NCBI GenBank assembly: GCA_017649325.1
Contig: JAGCHA010000018.1
Coordinates: 1 to 39,344, forward strand
Direction: 5' to 3'
DNA length: 39,344 nucleotides
Origin: Ruminococcus sp.
Lineage (GTDB): Bacteria; Bacillota; Clostridia; Oscillospirales; Ruminococcaceae
Shown: piece by piece, positions 8,375-16,117 of the stretch
Layout of the letters: each line of letters begins with the position of its first letter
How positions within the stretch are numbered: the stretch's first letter is position 1
Notes under the pieces: model-generated
Database searches by the model: none
Seen by the model: the letters and a program-made list of their open reading frames with translations, nothing else
What the model was told of the DNA's origin: nothing
Program-made: the position numbers and the translations under genes

Positions 8375-8403
8375 TAGTATATCACCTGAAGTCGAGATTA
8401 TGA
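8375..8403 (-). promoter_or_regulatory. Sigma-G/F-like promoter of pdaA
   Basis: On the minus strand TCATA, then 17 bp, then TATACTA precede pdaA. The forespore sigma-G consensus as I know it is roughly GNATR, 17-18 bp, CATNHTA. No good sigma-A -35 (TTGACA) is found at the matching distance. Confidence 0.45.
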
Positions 8404-8461
8404 CTTGAAAAATATAGTGCAAAATTTTTGATATGATTGCAAAGAAAGAGATATTCAATTA

Positions 8462-8490
8462 TTGCAAAAAAACAGCCCGCGTGTTATAAT
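8462..8490 (+). promoter_or_regulatory. Sigma-A promoter of the SDR gene
   Basis: -35 TTGCAA, 17-bp spacer, -10 TATAAT, 40 bases upstream of the start codon. Confidence 0.75.
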
Positions 8491-8529
8491 CATCGTATAA
8501 ATTGCCTGAGGGCAAGGAGGTCAACTCTT

Positions 8530-9282
8530 ATGGTAAACGTTAAAGGCAAATGGGCGCTTATCACAGGCGCGAGCAGAGGTATCGGCTATCTTTCGGCTAT
8601 TTTTATGGCGAAGCAGGGCGCAAATCTCATTCTTCACAGCAGGGACGCGGCACATAGTGCAAAGGTGCTCGCGGACGTCAAGGCGCTTGGAGTTGAGGCA
8701 TATACTGTTTCGGCTGAGCTGTCTGAACCCGATTCAGTGCAACAGATGCTCGCAGAGATAGACGCAAAGGGCACGCAGGTGGACATAGTCCTCAATAATG
8801 CGGGTCTCCAGATAGCCTACAGAACGGACTACATCGCGACGCCGTATACGGACTACGATATCAGCTTCCGTATCAATACCGTCGCACCAATGCTGATATG
8901 CTACCATTTTCTTCCCAAAATGGCAGAGAGAGGTTTCGGCAGGATAGTCAATACCACGAGCGGCATAGACCTTGAGCCCGAACAGGCAGGCTATTCTGCG
9001 GCAAAGGCGGCGTTGAACAAGGTAACGCACGATATAGGCAAGATGTATGACGGCACGGACGTGATGATAAATCTCACCGACCCGGGCTGGTGCAGGACCG
9101 ACCTCGGCGGACCCAACGCTCCCAACACACCCGAGAGTGCGCTCCCCGGCGTACTGGTAGGTGCTTTCATGGACGACAAGAAGTCGGGACGCATATTCTC
9201 GGCTCAGGAGTTCACAGGGCTGACGCTCGCTGAGGCAGTTGCAAAGGCTGAGCAGCAGGACAGCGATTACCCGCAGCGATAA
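8530..9282 (+). CDS. SDR-family NAD(P)-dependent oxidoreductase
   Basis: This 250-residue protein has a classical short-chain dehydrogenase fold. The cofactor motif TGASRGIG is at residues 12-19, NNAG at 89-92, the catalytic Ser at 144 (NTTSG), and Tyr155/Lys159 in YSAAK. An Arg follows the Ser in the Gly-rich loop (SR at 15-16) and HSRD ends the second strand, which favours NADP(H). The substrate is unknown; the PGWCRTDLGG segment is common in uncharacterised SDRs. The start is ATG 8530, chosen because AAGGAGG stands at 8515-8521 and the promoter leaves no room for a longer protein. Monocistronic. Confidence 0.9.
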   Translation: MVNVKGKWALITGASRGIGYLSAIFMAKQGANLILHSRDAAHSAKVLADVKALGVEAYTVSAELSEPDSVQQMLAEIDAKGTQVDIVLNNAGLQIAYRTDYIATPYTDYDISFRINTVAPMLICYHFLPKMAERGFGRIVNTTSGIDLEPEQAGYSAAKAALNKVTHDIGKMYDGTDVMINLTDPGWCRTDLGGPNAPNTPESALPGVLVGAFMDDKKSGRIFSAQEFTGLTLAEAVAKAEQQDSDYPQR

Positions 9283-9397
9283 AAAAACAGCTGACGGGCA
9301 TCGAGAATAGAAATTATATAGAAAAAAGGGATAACCACAGGATGTGTGGTGAGGGGTGAGCTTCCCGCGTATATAGGCGATATGCGGGAAAATAAAA

Positions 9398-9421
9398 GCG
9401 GCAGCTATGTAAAGCTGCCGC
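9398..9421 (+). terminator. Terminator between SDR and ireB genes
   Basis: Stem gcggcagct (9398-9406) and agctgccgc (9413-9421), loop atgtaa, followed by attttttta. It lies 115 bases after the SDR stop codon, so either the 3' UTR is long or the hairpin mainly blocks read-through into the convergent gene. Confidence 0.75.
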
Positions 9422-9487
9422 ATTTTTTTATTTGAGATAACATCCGCGCCCTCAGCCCTGCTTGTCCGCAGCAGCCTCGGCGACCGC

Positions 9488-9733
9488 TTATGCCTGAAGG
9501 TAAGATCTTACAAGCACCTGAAGGAGTTCGTCTCTGTCGATGTGACGGATAAGGTTTCTTGCGTTATTGTATGTGGTTATGTAGGTGGGGTCCTCTGAGA
9601 GGATATAGCCTACGATCTGATTAACGGGGTTGTATCCCTTCTGAACGAGAGCGTCGTAGATTATGGTGAGATTTTTTCTGAGCTCCGCTTCCTTGTCTTC
9701 GTTAACGGAAAATGTCATAGTTTTGTCGAACAT
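9488..9733 (-). CDS. ireB: IreB family regulatory phosphoprotein
   Basis: This 81-residue protein is a full-length IreB/UPF0297 (YrzL) protein. It has MFDKTMTFSV at the N-terminus and GYNPVNQIVGYILSEDPTYIT and RNLIRHIDRDELL in the core. In Enterococcus, IreB is phosphorylated on N-terminal threonines by the PASTA kinase IreK and tunes cephalosporin tolerance; Thr5 and Thr7 are the equivalent candidates here. In many Firmicutes it lies in an alaS-ireB-ruvX operon; here it stands alone with its own promoter. AGGAGG is well placed before ATG 9733. Confidence 0.92.
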   Translation of the reverse strand: MFDKTMTFSVNEDKEAELRKNLTIIYDALVQKGYNPVNQIVGYILSEDPTYITTYNNARNLIRHIDRDELLQVLVRSYLQA

Positions 9734-9782
9734 ATCATCAGCCTCCTGTTGGGAATAATTACTTCGGTAGAAGCTTAATACT

Positions 9783-9811
9783 ATTATACAATAAAAACTC
9801 CGTCAATGCAA
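9783..9811 (-). promoter_or_regulatory. Sigma-A promoter of ireB
   Basis: On the minus strand: -35 TTGCAT, 17-bp spacer, -10 TATAAT, 50 bases upstream of the ireB start. I see nothing else in the stretch up to 9989. Confidence 0.75.
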
Positions 9812-9989
9812 GAGCGCACAATAAATTTTCCCGATTTGACTGTAAACGGGCTTCCGATTTGTCTATGTTTACCAATGGGAGAAGCAGACGCACACGCAGA
9901 AAATGCGGGCGGATGCAGGCTTTCACCCTTATGGTTCGGGATTATGTATGGGTCGATGCCTTCATCGACCCGCTTGTTCTGACGGTTTG

Positions 9990-10172
9990 TCAGTCGCAGC
10001 AGCCTGTGCGCTTGACGAAGCTGTTGCAGTCGGTACATTCGGGGACAGTGGGGTTCTCCTCGTGAGTGCCGACAGATATAGAGTCAAGCGAGCAGTAGTT
10101 CTCGGTCACCATATTGTGCTGGCACTGCGCCACCGAGCACTTGATACAGTCGTTTTTATGCTTGTTATCCAT
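9990..10172 (-). CDS. DUF1540 domain protein
   Basis: This 60-residue Cys-rich protein contains one DUF1540 motif, a pattern of Cys residues (CIKCSVAQCQHN, YCSL, CTDCNSFV) likely to bind a metal. It begins at ATG 10172, preceded by AAGGAGG nine bases upstream. DUF1540 proteins are small, common in Clostridia and often turn up in spore-former genomes; the function is not known. It is divergent from the DUF421 gene. Confidence 0.85.
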   Translation of the reverse strand: MDNKHKNDCIKCSVAQCQHNMVTENYCSLDSISVGTHEENPTVPECTDCNSFVKRTGCCD

Positions 10173-10302
10173 GATACAAGCCTCCTTGAAAGAATTTAGC
10201 ATTAAAGCCATTCCTATTATTAACGTTTCGCAGCCTTTTTATTCAGATCAGATACATATTTTTTTCTCAGAAAGCCATAATACCATAAAAGGAGCTGTTG
10301 AA

Positions 10303-11040
10303 ATGTCGGTAATACTTATCCGTTCGCTAATCTTGTATGTGCTGGTAATATTCGCGGTGCGGCTCATGGGCAAGCGCCAGCTCGGGGAGCTCCAGCCCTC
10401 CGAGCTCGTGATAACGATACTCGTCTCGAACATCGCCACCCTCCCGATAGAGGACGTGAATATCCCCGTTCTTGTCGGTATCACGCCGATATTTGCAATG
10501 GTCTGCTTTGAGGTGACGGTGTCGTGGCTGTGTCTGCGCTTCCCGACGGTGAGGCGGTTCATCTCGGGCAGCCCGAAGATAGTCATCAGGGGCGGCAGGA
10601 TAGACCGTCAGGCTATGGCTGACCTGCGATTCTCCGTCGATGACCTGATGATGGCACTCCGCGGGAGCGAGGTGTTCGACCTCGCGGAGGTGCAGTACGC
10701 CATTGTCGAGACCACGGGGAGTATGTCCGTGATGAGGAAGCCGTCTGCGGATACTCCCACGCGCGGAGAGCTCGGCGTTCAGGCGGAGGACTCCGACCCG
10801 CCGCTAGTCATCGTCTCGGACGGGATAGTTCTGCACACGGCTCTGCGCTCGCTCGGCTTCGACTCTGACTACGCCGACCGCACTGCCCGACGCTTCGGAC
10901 TGAAAGCGAGCGATATCTTTATCATGACCGCCGACAGCTCGGGAAGCTGTTTCATCTCGCCGCGTGACGGCGGCAGACCTATCATCACACAGGGAGGCGA
11001 CGAAAGTGACAAGGCTAAAAATCAGTGCCGCGATACTTAG
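10303..11040 (+). CDS. DUF421 (YetF-like) membrane protein
   Basis: This 245-residue protein starts at ATG 10303, after AAAGGAG. The first 85 residues hold three membrane segments containing the family signature GKRQLGELQPSELVITILVS (residues 24-43). The remainder is a cytoplasmic domain of the YetF type (KIVIRGGRIDRQAM, DDLMMALR and EVQYAIVETTGSMSV). The Bacillus relatives YetF and YdfS contribute to spore envelope or inner membrane functions. The 3' end overlaps the next gene by 35 bases. Confidence 0.88.
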   Translation: MSVILIRSLILYVLVIFAVRLMGKRQLGELQPSELVITILVSNIATLPIEDVNIPVLVGITPIFAMVCFEVTVSWLCLRFPTVRRFISGSPKIVIRGGRIDRQAMADLRFSVDDLMMALRGSEVFDLAEVQYAIVETTGSMSVMRKPSADTPTRGELGVQAEDSDPPLVIVSDGIVLHTALRSLGFDSDYADRTARRFGLKASDIFIMTADSSGSCFISPRDGGRPIITQGGDESDKAKNQCRDT

Positions 11041-11383
11041 TCTGCTCATCGCGGCGAGTATAGTATCGGGCGTGTGGGTGAATGTGAGCTGCGGGAGGCT
11101 CATATCCGCTGCAGACGAGGTCGCGGAGCTGTACGATGGCGGCTCGCGGGCAGAGGCTGTCGAGTCCGCACGCGCACTGGAGCAGGAATGGGAGAGCTTC
11201 CGCAGGACGGCGGCGGTACTGGTAAAGAGCGACCGCCTCTCTGAGGTAGACCGCATCTGCACGCGGATAAGCTACTACGCCGAAAACGAGCGTGACGAGC
11301 TTGTCCCCGAGCTGATAGAGCTGCATCACATACTGGAGCAGCTCCGCGACGGCGAAACGCCGATGATAACTACCGTATTATAG
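11006..11383 (+). CDS. DUF4363 family protein
   Basis: This 125-residue protein begins at GTG 11006, after GGGAGGCGACGAAA, inside the end of the DUF421 gene. Residues 1-25 form one N-terminal membrane helix or uncleaved signal, followed by a helical domain outside the membrane. Pairing with a DUF421 gene is common in Clostridia and supports both calls. The overlap predicts translational coupling and a shared complex; the function is unknown. Confidence 0.8.
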   Translation: MTRLKISAAILSLLIAASIVSGVWVNVSCGRLISAADEVAELYDGGSRAEAVESARALEQEWESFRRTAAVLVKSDRLSEVDRICTRISYYAENERDELVPELIELHHILEQLRDGETPMITTVL

Positions 11384-11385
11384 CA

Positions 11386-11418
11386 AAAATGTGGGCAACT
11401 TTAAGTTGCCCACATTTT
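11386..11418. terminator. Bidirectional terminator between DUF4363 and XRE genes
   Basis: A 16-bp perfect stem (aaaatgtgggcaactt at 11386-11401 and aagttgcccacatttt at 11403-11418) lies between convergent genes. Confidence 0.85.
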
Positions 11419-11422
11419 ATAG

Positions 11423-11656
11423 TTACTGATTATCGGCAAGCTCTTTGCCGCCGTCGTCAATGAATTCGAGGAGATCTCCCGGCTGACAGTTGAGGGTCTT
11501 GCATATCGCCTCAAGCGTGGAGAAGCGTATCGCGCTGACCTTGCCAGTTTTGAGCTTGGAGAGATTGACGTTGCTGACGCCGACGCGCTCGCTGAGCTCG
11601 TTGAGGCTCATTTTTCTGTCCGCCATAACGCGGTCAAGTCTGAGGATTATCGACAT
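11423..11656 (-). CDS. XRE-family transcription regulator (YozG-like)
   Basis: This 77-residue protein is little more than a Cro/C1-type helix-turn-helix (MSLNELSERVGVSNVNLSKL, then FSTLEAICKTLNCQPGDLLEF). This is the compact YozG type, usually encoded next to a DUF2975 membrane protein, as it is here. The start is ATG 11656, with AGGAGG upstream. It is second in an operon, 13 bases after the DUF2975 gene. Two AT-rich palindromes upstream of the operon promoter are good operator candidates for it. Confidence 0.9.
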   Translation of the reverse strand: MSIILRLDRVMADRKMSLNELSERVGVSNVNLSKLKTGKVSAIRFSTLEAICKTLNCQPGDLLEFIDDGGKELADNQ

Positions 11657-11669
11657 ACTGAGCACCTCC

Positions 11670-12371
11670 TTATAATGTCTCGTCTGACTCCTGCTGGAGG
11701 TTCTTGCCGTGTGCGAATACATAGCCGAGCATGAGGACTGCAAGACCGGCAACTATGGTTGTGAGATTCAGACTTGTGAGCACGCCGTAGCCGATCATTA
11801 CCCCGCCGAATACCTTCATCTTCTTGACGATATCTTCTGTGAAGGGAGTTTCACACTTTGCAAGAGCCTTGAATACACGTCGTGCGAAGAAGAGGGTCAC
11901 AGCTGTCGCAATGACTGCGATAGTAGCCTCCAGCACCTTCAAGAGGAGCTCGCGCTTTACTGCCTTCTTGTTGAAGTCGGCGAAATCGCCTGTGAGGTGA
12001 TAGGTAGCAGAGGTTTCGTCCGAGGATACTTCCTCTACGTCAAGAGACCATATACCGCCGAAATCTACCTTGTCCTCGTCGATGGAGATGCCTTCGTTCG
12101 AGCCCTCGATAGATAAGCCATTTTTGTCGCCCACTATCATGAAATTGCCCGTGTCGATACCCGTGCCGATATTCATGTTCTCAGCGGTGATAGTGATCGT
12201 TGCGTCAGCATTGCCCGAGAGGTTTATCTTGTCGAGTGGCATGAAGATGATGGCAATATCAGCGATGATGAGTCCCACGAAGCCCACGATGCAGAAGATG
12301 AATGCTATCAGACTGATTACTGAGCAAGCCTTGCCGATTCCGTTAACTGTTTTGATGTTTGAGTTTTTCAT
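11670..12371 (-). CDS. DUF2975-like membrane protein
   Basis: This 233-residue protein has a first membrane helix at residues 14-45 and an extracytoplasmic beta-rich domain at about 46-145 (repeated NMNIGTGIDTG, GLSIEGSNEG and similar strands). Two or three further helices follow in the C-terminal half (VLEATIAVIATAVTLFFARR, FGGVMIGYGVLTSL and TTIVAGLAVLMLGYVFAHG). The layout and the adjacent XRE gene match DUF2975/YoaS-like proteins, though the extracytoplasmic domain is longer than usual. The function is unknown. The start is ATG 12371, with AAAGGAGG upstream. Confidence 0.75.
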   Translation of the reverse strand: MKNSNIKTVNGIGKACSVISLIAFIFCIVGFVGLIIADIAIIFMPLDKINLSGNADATITITAENMNIGTGIDTGNFMIVGDKNGLSIEGSNEGISIDEDKVDFGGIWSLDVEEVSSDETSATYHLTGDFADFNKKAVKRELLLKVLEATIAVIATAVTLFFARRVFKALAKCETPFTEDIVKKMKVFGGVMIGYGVLTSLNLTTIVAGLAVLMLGYVFAHGKNLQQESDETL

Positions 12372-12425
12372 AATAATTTCCTCCTTTTATTTGGTGGGAA
12401 TTTTGTGTTCCCCTTTGATGAGTCC

Positions 12426-12454
12426 ATAATACCACGGATATTTACGTTTGTCAA
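12426..12454 (-). promoter_or_regulatory. Sigma-A promoter of the DUF2975-XRE operon
   Basis: On the minus strand: -35 TTGACA (perfect), 17-bp spacer, -10 TATTAT, 54 bases upstream of the start codon. Confidence 0.8.
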
Positions 12455-12458
12455 TAGT

Positions 12459-12481
12459 TATTTATCGTTTAACGATAAATA
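12459..12481. promoter_or_regulatory. Candidate XRE operator 1
   Basis: A perfect palindrome with 11-bp arms (tatttatcgtt and aacgataaata) around one central base begins 5 bases upstream of the -35 box of the DUF2975-XRE operon. Confidence 0.55.
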
Positions 12482-12535
12482 TTGTATGTTTGCATATAAA
12501 CACTGTATTCGAAATATGTTGTTCTTGTGCAATAT

Positions 12536-12567
12536 AAACGATAATTATTTATCGTTTATCATTAAAT
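12536..12567. promoter_or_regulatory. Candidate XRE operator 2
   Basis: Arms aaacgataa (12536-12544) and ttatcgttt (12549-12557) form a second palindrome with the same cgata/tatcg core. The overlapping stretch 12547-12567 is a degenerate copy of operator 1. Confidence 0.45.
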
Positions 12568-12581
12568 ATAGGGTGAAAAAA

Positions 12582-12610
12582 CTGCGGTAAGGGAGTTTCC
12601 CTTACCGCAG
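12582..12610 (-). terminator. Terminator of the GH5 gene
   Basis: A 13-bp perfect stem (ctgcggtaaggga at 12582-12594 and tcccttaccgcag at 12598-12610), followed on the minus strand by TTTTTT, starts 13 bases after the GH5 stop codon. Confidence 0.9.
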
Positions 12611-12622
12611 CTGCTATTATAT

Positions 12623-14629
12623 TTACTTTGCCGAAGCAGGCAGCGAATCAATAGCCTTAGCATCGAGCTGCTGAATCGCGAGTGCGTCCATAGCAGTTAT
12701 GCCGTCGCCTACATTGAAGCAGTCCGCATTCTTTCTGGCTTCGTCGTTGAGCTTGAACTTGTCACCGTTAGCGATGTTCTGGAGTATTGCTACCGCGTCC
12801 GCGACCGTAACTTTTTTATCAAGATTAGCATCCCCGTACAGAACAGTACCAACAGAAGGAGTATCATTGCTGCTGCTACTACTGACTATTATAGTAGTAG
12901 TGGTAGATGTCGTTGTGTACTCGGGCGGAGGAGCAGCTGTACCTATGTAAGCGCCATTCTCGTAGCACTCCTGACACACAGGGAATCCGAGAGGTCCGTA
13001 GATAGCCTCGGATTTGAGTATCTCCTTGCCGCAGTGTTCGCAGTTGACCTTATCCTCACTTATAGTAGTTGTCGTAGTTGTAGCTGTGGTAGTAGCTGTA
13101 GTAGTTCCCTTAGATGAAGCGGTAGTGCTGCTCGAGGGATCAACGCTTATGGGAGTACCGCTGCCCTTCTTGCCGCCGTCGAGGTTGCTTCCCTCTGTGT
13201 TGGCGTATTTGGAGTAGAAGTCGTTGAGCGAGATACCGTTCTTACCGAGTGCGCGCTGGTGGTCGAGACCAATGTACTTGCCCGATGAAGCTGTCTGCCA
13301 GAGAGCCTCCTCAAAGAGCTTATATTTAGGCTCGTTCCACTTGATGGACGTACCCGAGCCCTGTGTGAAGCCGAGGCTGTCCCACAGTCCGCCGGTATCG
13401 CCCGAGTTTGTGTTCAGGCACCAGAAAGTGTGGTTGATGTGGTGCTTTATCATATAGTCGCGCAGGAGAGTCATCCACTTCTGGTTCTCGGCGCCGTCCA
13501 TATGACCGCCCCATTCGCCGATGAGCTCGGGACCGATTTCCTCAGCGTTGATGTAAGCCCATGTCTCGTACCAATAGTCGTCGAGAAGCGTCTGCTCAGT
13601 GAAGTTCTTGTCGAACCATGTCTGTGCATAAACTGACGGACCGTAATCGTGCGGCGAGTAAACTATCTGTGAAGTACCCTGCTTGGGCTTGATGGGATAC
13701 TTTCTTGCGCCGCGGAAGTTACCGCCCCACCATGCGCCGATGTAGGGGGAGTTATCACGTCTGTCGGGCATACCCCAGTAGTCGCCTTCCATAGCGCCGC
13801 TCATCGACTGCTCAACGCCCTCTACGAGGATAAGCGCGTGCGGGTTCACGTCGAGGATAGCCTCAGCGCACTTTGTAGCCGCATAAGCCCAGTTGTTCTC
13901 ATCGGTTGAGCCGTCCCACTTGGCGGCATCCTTGCCTTCCTGACCCTTGCCGTGAGGCTCGTTCTTGAGGTCGAAAGCGAGGAGCGTGTCGTCGTTCTTG
14001 TACTTGTCGGCGAGCCATACCAGCGAGTCTATCCACACGTCGGTGGTAACTCCTGCCTTGCCATACCAGAGGTTGTAGTTATGACCCGAGTTGTCGGTAT
14101 GCGGGCTGTGGATATCAATGAAAGCCTTGATACCGTGCTCCTTGCACTTCTTCATCATTATGTCGAACACCTGCATACTGTCGACGGGAGTTTTGCCGTC
14201 ATCGGAGCAGAAGTCGGGGTTGATGGTGAAAGCAGGGTCGGTGTTGCATGAGAAGCTGCTGACCTCATTGGGTTTACCCTTCATCCACGAAACGATGAGC
14301 TCGGTGGATATCGGAAAGCGAATGATGTTGATACCGCGGTCGGCTATCTCGGTGAGACAGTCGTCGGCGTCGGCACTCCAGAGGTAGTGCGGGCAAGCTT
14401 CGTTGCAGTTGAAGCCGAACCAGTTAGCGCCCGTGAGCCAGACCTCGTTGCCGTTCATGTCGTAGAGACGGCTGCCCTCAGCGTGGAGCCAGTCGTCGTT
14501 TCCGTCATCTACCGCGGACGCCGTCACAGCGGGTGATGACAGGGCTGCCTGAAAGCTCGAAGCGGCGCCTGAAACGGTCAGCGCGCCAGCCGAGGCAACG
14601 GCAGCCATTGCCTTGAATAATTTCTTCAT
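12623..14629 (-). CDS. Secreted GH5 endoglucanase with zinc-knuckle-like insert and dockerin
   Basis: This 668-residue protein starts at ATG 14629 (GAGAGGGG upstream) with a signal peptide to about residue 38. Residues 45-480 are a glycoside hydrolase family 5 catalytic domain. GANWFGFN is at 67-74 and R104 is in NIIRFP. The acid/base is Glu224 in LKNEP, the nucleophile Glu372 in IGEWGG, and HDYGPSVY is between them. These motifs point to the GH5_1-like endo-beta-1,4-glucanases, which cut cellulose internally. A Ser/Thr linker (about 490-523) follows. Then comes a Cys4 module, CEHC at 530-533 and CQEC at 552-555, then a second Ser/Thr linker and a dockerin (597-664). The dockerin (GDANLDKKVTVADAVAIL and DGITAMDALAIQ) attaches it to the cellulosome and resembles those of ScaC and the LRR protein. 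Own promoter and terminator; single gene. Confidence 0.95.
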   Translation of the reverse strand: MKKLFKAMAAVASAGALTVSGAASSFQAALSSPAVTASAVDDGNDDWLHAEGSRLYDMNGNEVWLTGANWFGFNCNEACPHYLWSADADDCLTEIADRGINIIRFPISTELIVSWMKGKPNEVSSFSCNTDPAFTINPDFCSDDGKTPVDSMQVFDIMMKKCKEHGIKAFIDIHSPHTDNSGHNYNLWYGKAGVTTDVWIDSLVWLADKYKNDDTLLAFDLKNEPHGKGQEGKDAAKWDGSTDENNWAYAATKCAEAILDVNPHALILVEGVEQSMSGAMEGDYWGMPDRRDNSPYIGAWWGGNFRGARKYPIKPKQGTSQIVYSPHDYGPSVYAQTWFDKNFTEQTLLDDYWYETWAYINAEEIGPELIGEWGGHMDGAENQKWMTLLRDYMIKHHINHTFWCLNTNSGDTGGLWDSLGFTQGSGTSIKWNEPKYKLFEEALWQTASSGKYIGLDHQRALGKNGISLNDFYSKYANTEGSNLDGGKKGSGTPISVDPSSSTTASSKGTTTATTTATTTTTTISEDKVNCEHCGKEILKSEAIYGPLGFPVCQECYENGAYIGTAAPPPEYTTTSTTTTIIVSSSSSNDTPSVGTVLYGDANLDKKVTVADAVAILQNIANGDKFKLNDEARKNADCFNVGDGITAMDALAIQQLDAKAIDSLPASAK

Positions 14630-14687
14630 GGTAAATTTCCCCTCTCGTGGACGCCGAGATATTTTTTTGCAGCGTCCTATCATCTAC

Positions 14688-14716
14688 ATTGTAACATCTG
14701 AGAGCGGAAATGTCAA
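14688..14716 (-). promoter_or_regulatory. Sigma-A promoter of the GH5 gene
   Basis: On the minus strand: -35 TTGACA (perfect), 17-bp spacer, -10 TACAAT, 58 bases upstream of the start. Confidence 0.85.
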
Positions 14717-14790
14717 CAATAATATGCAATATTTCCGCGAAAAACCGCGGGCATAATAATAATTTTATCACGCCCGCAAAATAAATTAAT

Positions 14791-14817
14791 AAAGGGGCGG
14801 ATGCCGTCCGCCCCTTT
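14791..14817 (-). terminator. Terminator of the coaX-MIF operon
   Basis: An 11-bp perfect stem (aaaggggcgga at 14791-14801 and tccgccccttt at 14807-14817) lies after the MIF-like gene. Confidence 0.75.
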
Positions 14818-14831
14818 AATGGTGTTCTTTA

Positions 14832-15173
14832 TCAGAAATTCGAGCCGTTCCAGCCCCAGGGTTCGGTTTCGGAGTATTTGATGTATATCCTGTTCATCGG
14901 TATACTCAGCTGGTGGTTGAGGATATCGCAGATACGGGCGGTGAGGTTGTTGTAGGCGGAGGCGGTAGCTCCGCCGAGGATATCGACGCTGACCATAGCC
15001 GCGGGCGAGCCGTCACCGTCGAAATAGAGTGTATAGTTGGGCTGGATTCCCACCATGAGCCATGTTTCCGTCTTGCCGGGAATAGCGGTGATAGCCTGAC
15101 CAAGAGCTGATTTCAGCGCTACCTCAGCTTCTTTGCTGACCATTACATTAGTTTTTACATCGATTAGCGGCAT
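14832..15173 (-). CDS. MIF/phenylpyruvate tautomerase-like protein
   Basis: This 113-residue protein has the length and pattern of the macrophage migration inhibitory factor family: Met-Pro at the N-terminus (Pro2 would be the catalytic base after Met removal), GKTETWLMVGIQPN in the core, and a C-terminal NRIYIKYSETEPWGWNGSNF like that of MIF. Members tautomerise keto-enol substrates such as phenylpyruvate; the physiological substrate in bacteria is not established. It lies 12 bases after coaX and is probably co-transcribed. GGGAGG precedes ATG 15173. Confidence 0.88.
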   Translation of the reverse strand: MPLIDVKTNVMVSKEAEVALKSALGQAITAIPGKTETWLMVGIQPNYTLYFDGDGSPAAMVSVDILGGATASAYNNLTARICDILNHQLSIPMNRIYIKYSETEPWGWNGSNF

Positions 15174-15185
15174 AATGATTCCTCC

Positions 15186-15959
15186 CTATTTTTTCTTGTT
15201 TTTATTGTAGATTATCGCAAGTCCCTTTATGAGGAGGTCCTTGTCAAGGATTACCTTTTTCTTGCAGAGGGGAACAACTACCTCCGCGAGACCGCCTGTG
15301 GCGACTGCTGTGCAGCTCTCGCCCATTTCAGCCTCGATACGTTCGATAATGCCGTCGAGAGCACAGGCGTTGGAGTAGAGCGAGCCGCTCTTCATGCAGT
15401 CGATAGTGTTTCTGCCGATGATATTGGGCGGGAGCTCAAAGTCTATCTTGGGCAGCTGAGCGGTGCGGTTGATGAGGGCTTCGGTGGAGACACCCATACC
15501 CGTGAAGATAAGACCGCCGAGGTAGTTTTTGCTGCTGTCCACAACTGAGACCGTCGTAGCAGTACCCATGTCGATGATTATCAGGGGAGTGGGGTACTCG
15601 TTTATTGCGGCTACGGCGTCAACAGCCTGGTCGCTGCCGAGCTGGCGGGGATTGTCGATGAGGATATTCAGTCCGGTCTTGACACCTGGACCCGCTATCA
15701 TGACCTCAACGCCGAAGAGCTTGCGGATAGCCTCTTTGACGGTATTTGTCACGGACGGCACGACTGACGACATTATCGCGTCGTGGATATCACCGCACAT
15801 GAAGTCGTTCATTTCGAGGATATTGCGGATAAGAACGGCATATTCGGCGGCTGTGGCGTTATGGTTGGTGGAGATACGCTCGAAGACGAGGATCTTCCCG
15901 TCGCTGTCCACGCAGCCGAAAACGATGTTTGTGTTGCCTATATCAACTGCTAAAAGCAT
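15186..15959 (-). CDS. coaX: Type III pantothenate kinase
   Basis: This 257-residue protein phosphorylates pantothenate with ATP in the first step of coenzyme A synthesis. CoaX signatures are DIGNTN (6-11) for phosphate binding, the central RQLGSDQAVDAVAA, and IDMGTATT. I chose ATG 15959, placed six bases after GGAGG; a TTG two codons upstream lies almost on the ribosome binding site. Type III enzymes need a monovalent cation and are not feedback-inhibited by CoA. First gene of a two-gene operon with the MIF-like protein. Confidence 0.95.
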   Translation of the reverse strand: MLLAVDIGNTNIVFGCVDSDGKILVFERISTNHNATAAEYAVLIRNILEMNDFMCGDIHDAIMSSVVPSVTNTVKEAIRKLFGVEVMIAGPGVKTGLNILIDNPRQLGSDQAVDAVAAINEYPTPLIIIDMGTATTVSVVDSSKNYLGGLIFTGMGVSTEALINRTAQLPKIDFELPPNIIGRNTIDCMKSGSLYSNACALDGIIERIEAEMGESCTAVATGGLAEVVVPLCKKKVILDKDLLIKGLAIIYNKNKKK

Positions 15960-15991
15960 GGTCAACCTCCTTTGGCAATTACTGTAAGCAT

Positions 15992-16020
15992 ATTATAGCA
16001 CAGAAATCCGTTAATAGCAA
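15992..16020 (-). promoter_or_regulatory. Sigma-A promoter of coaX
   Basis: On the minus strand: -35 TTGCTA, 17-bp spacer, -10 TATAAT, 32 bases upstream of the coaX start. Confidence 0.75.
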
Positions 16021-16117
16021 GAGATGCGGGAATAAATTTTAAGGCAGCACCGATGATGTGAGCCTGGCTCCTTCTCAGAGAGGCATCTCCCGTAAAACTT
16101 ATTTATAGGTTCAGCAC

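Noticed and set aside
8734-9423. 229-codon minus-strand open frame over the SDR gene
   Set aside because: The plus strand has promoter, ribosome binding site and full SDR motifs; this frame has none and runs through a terminator.
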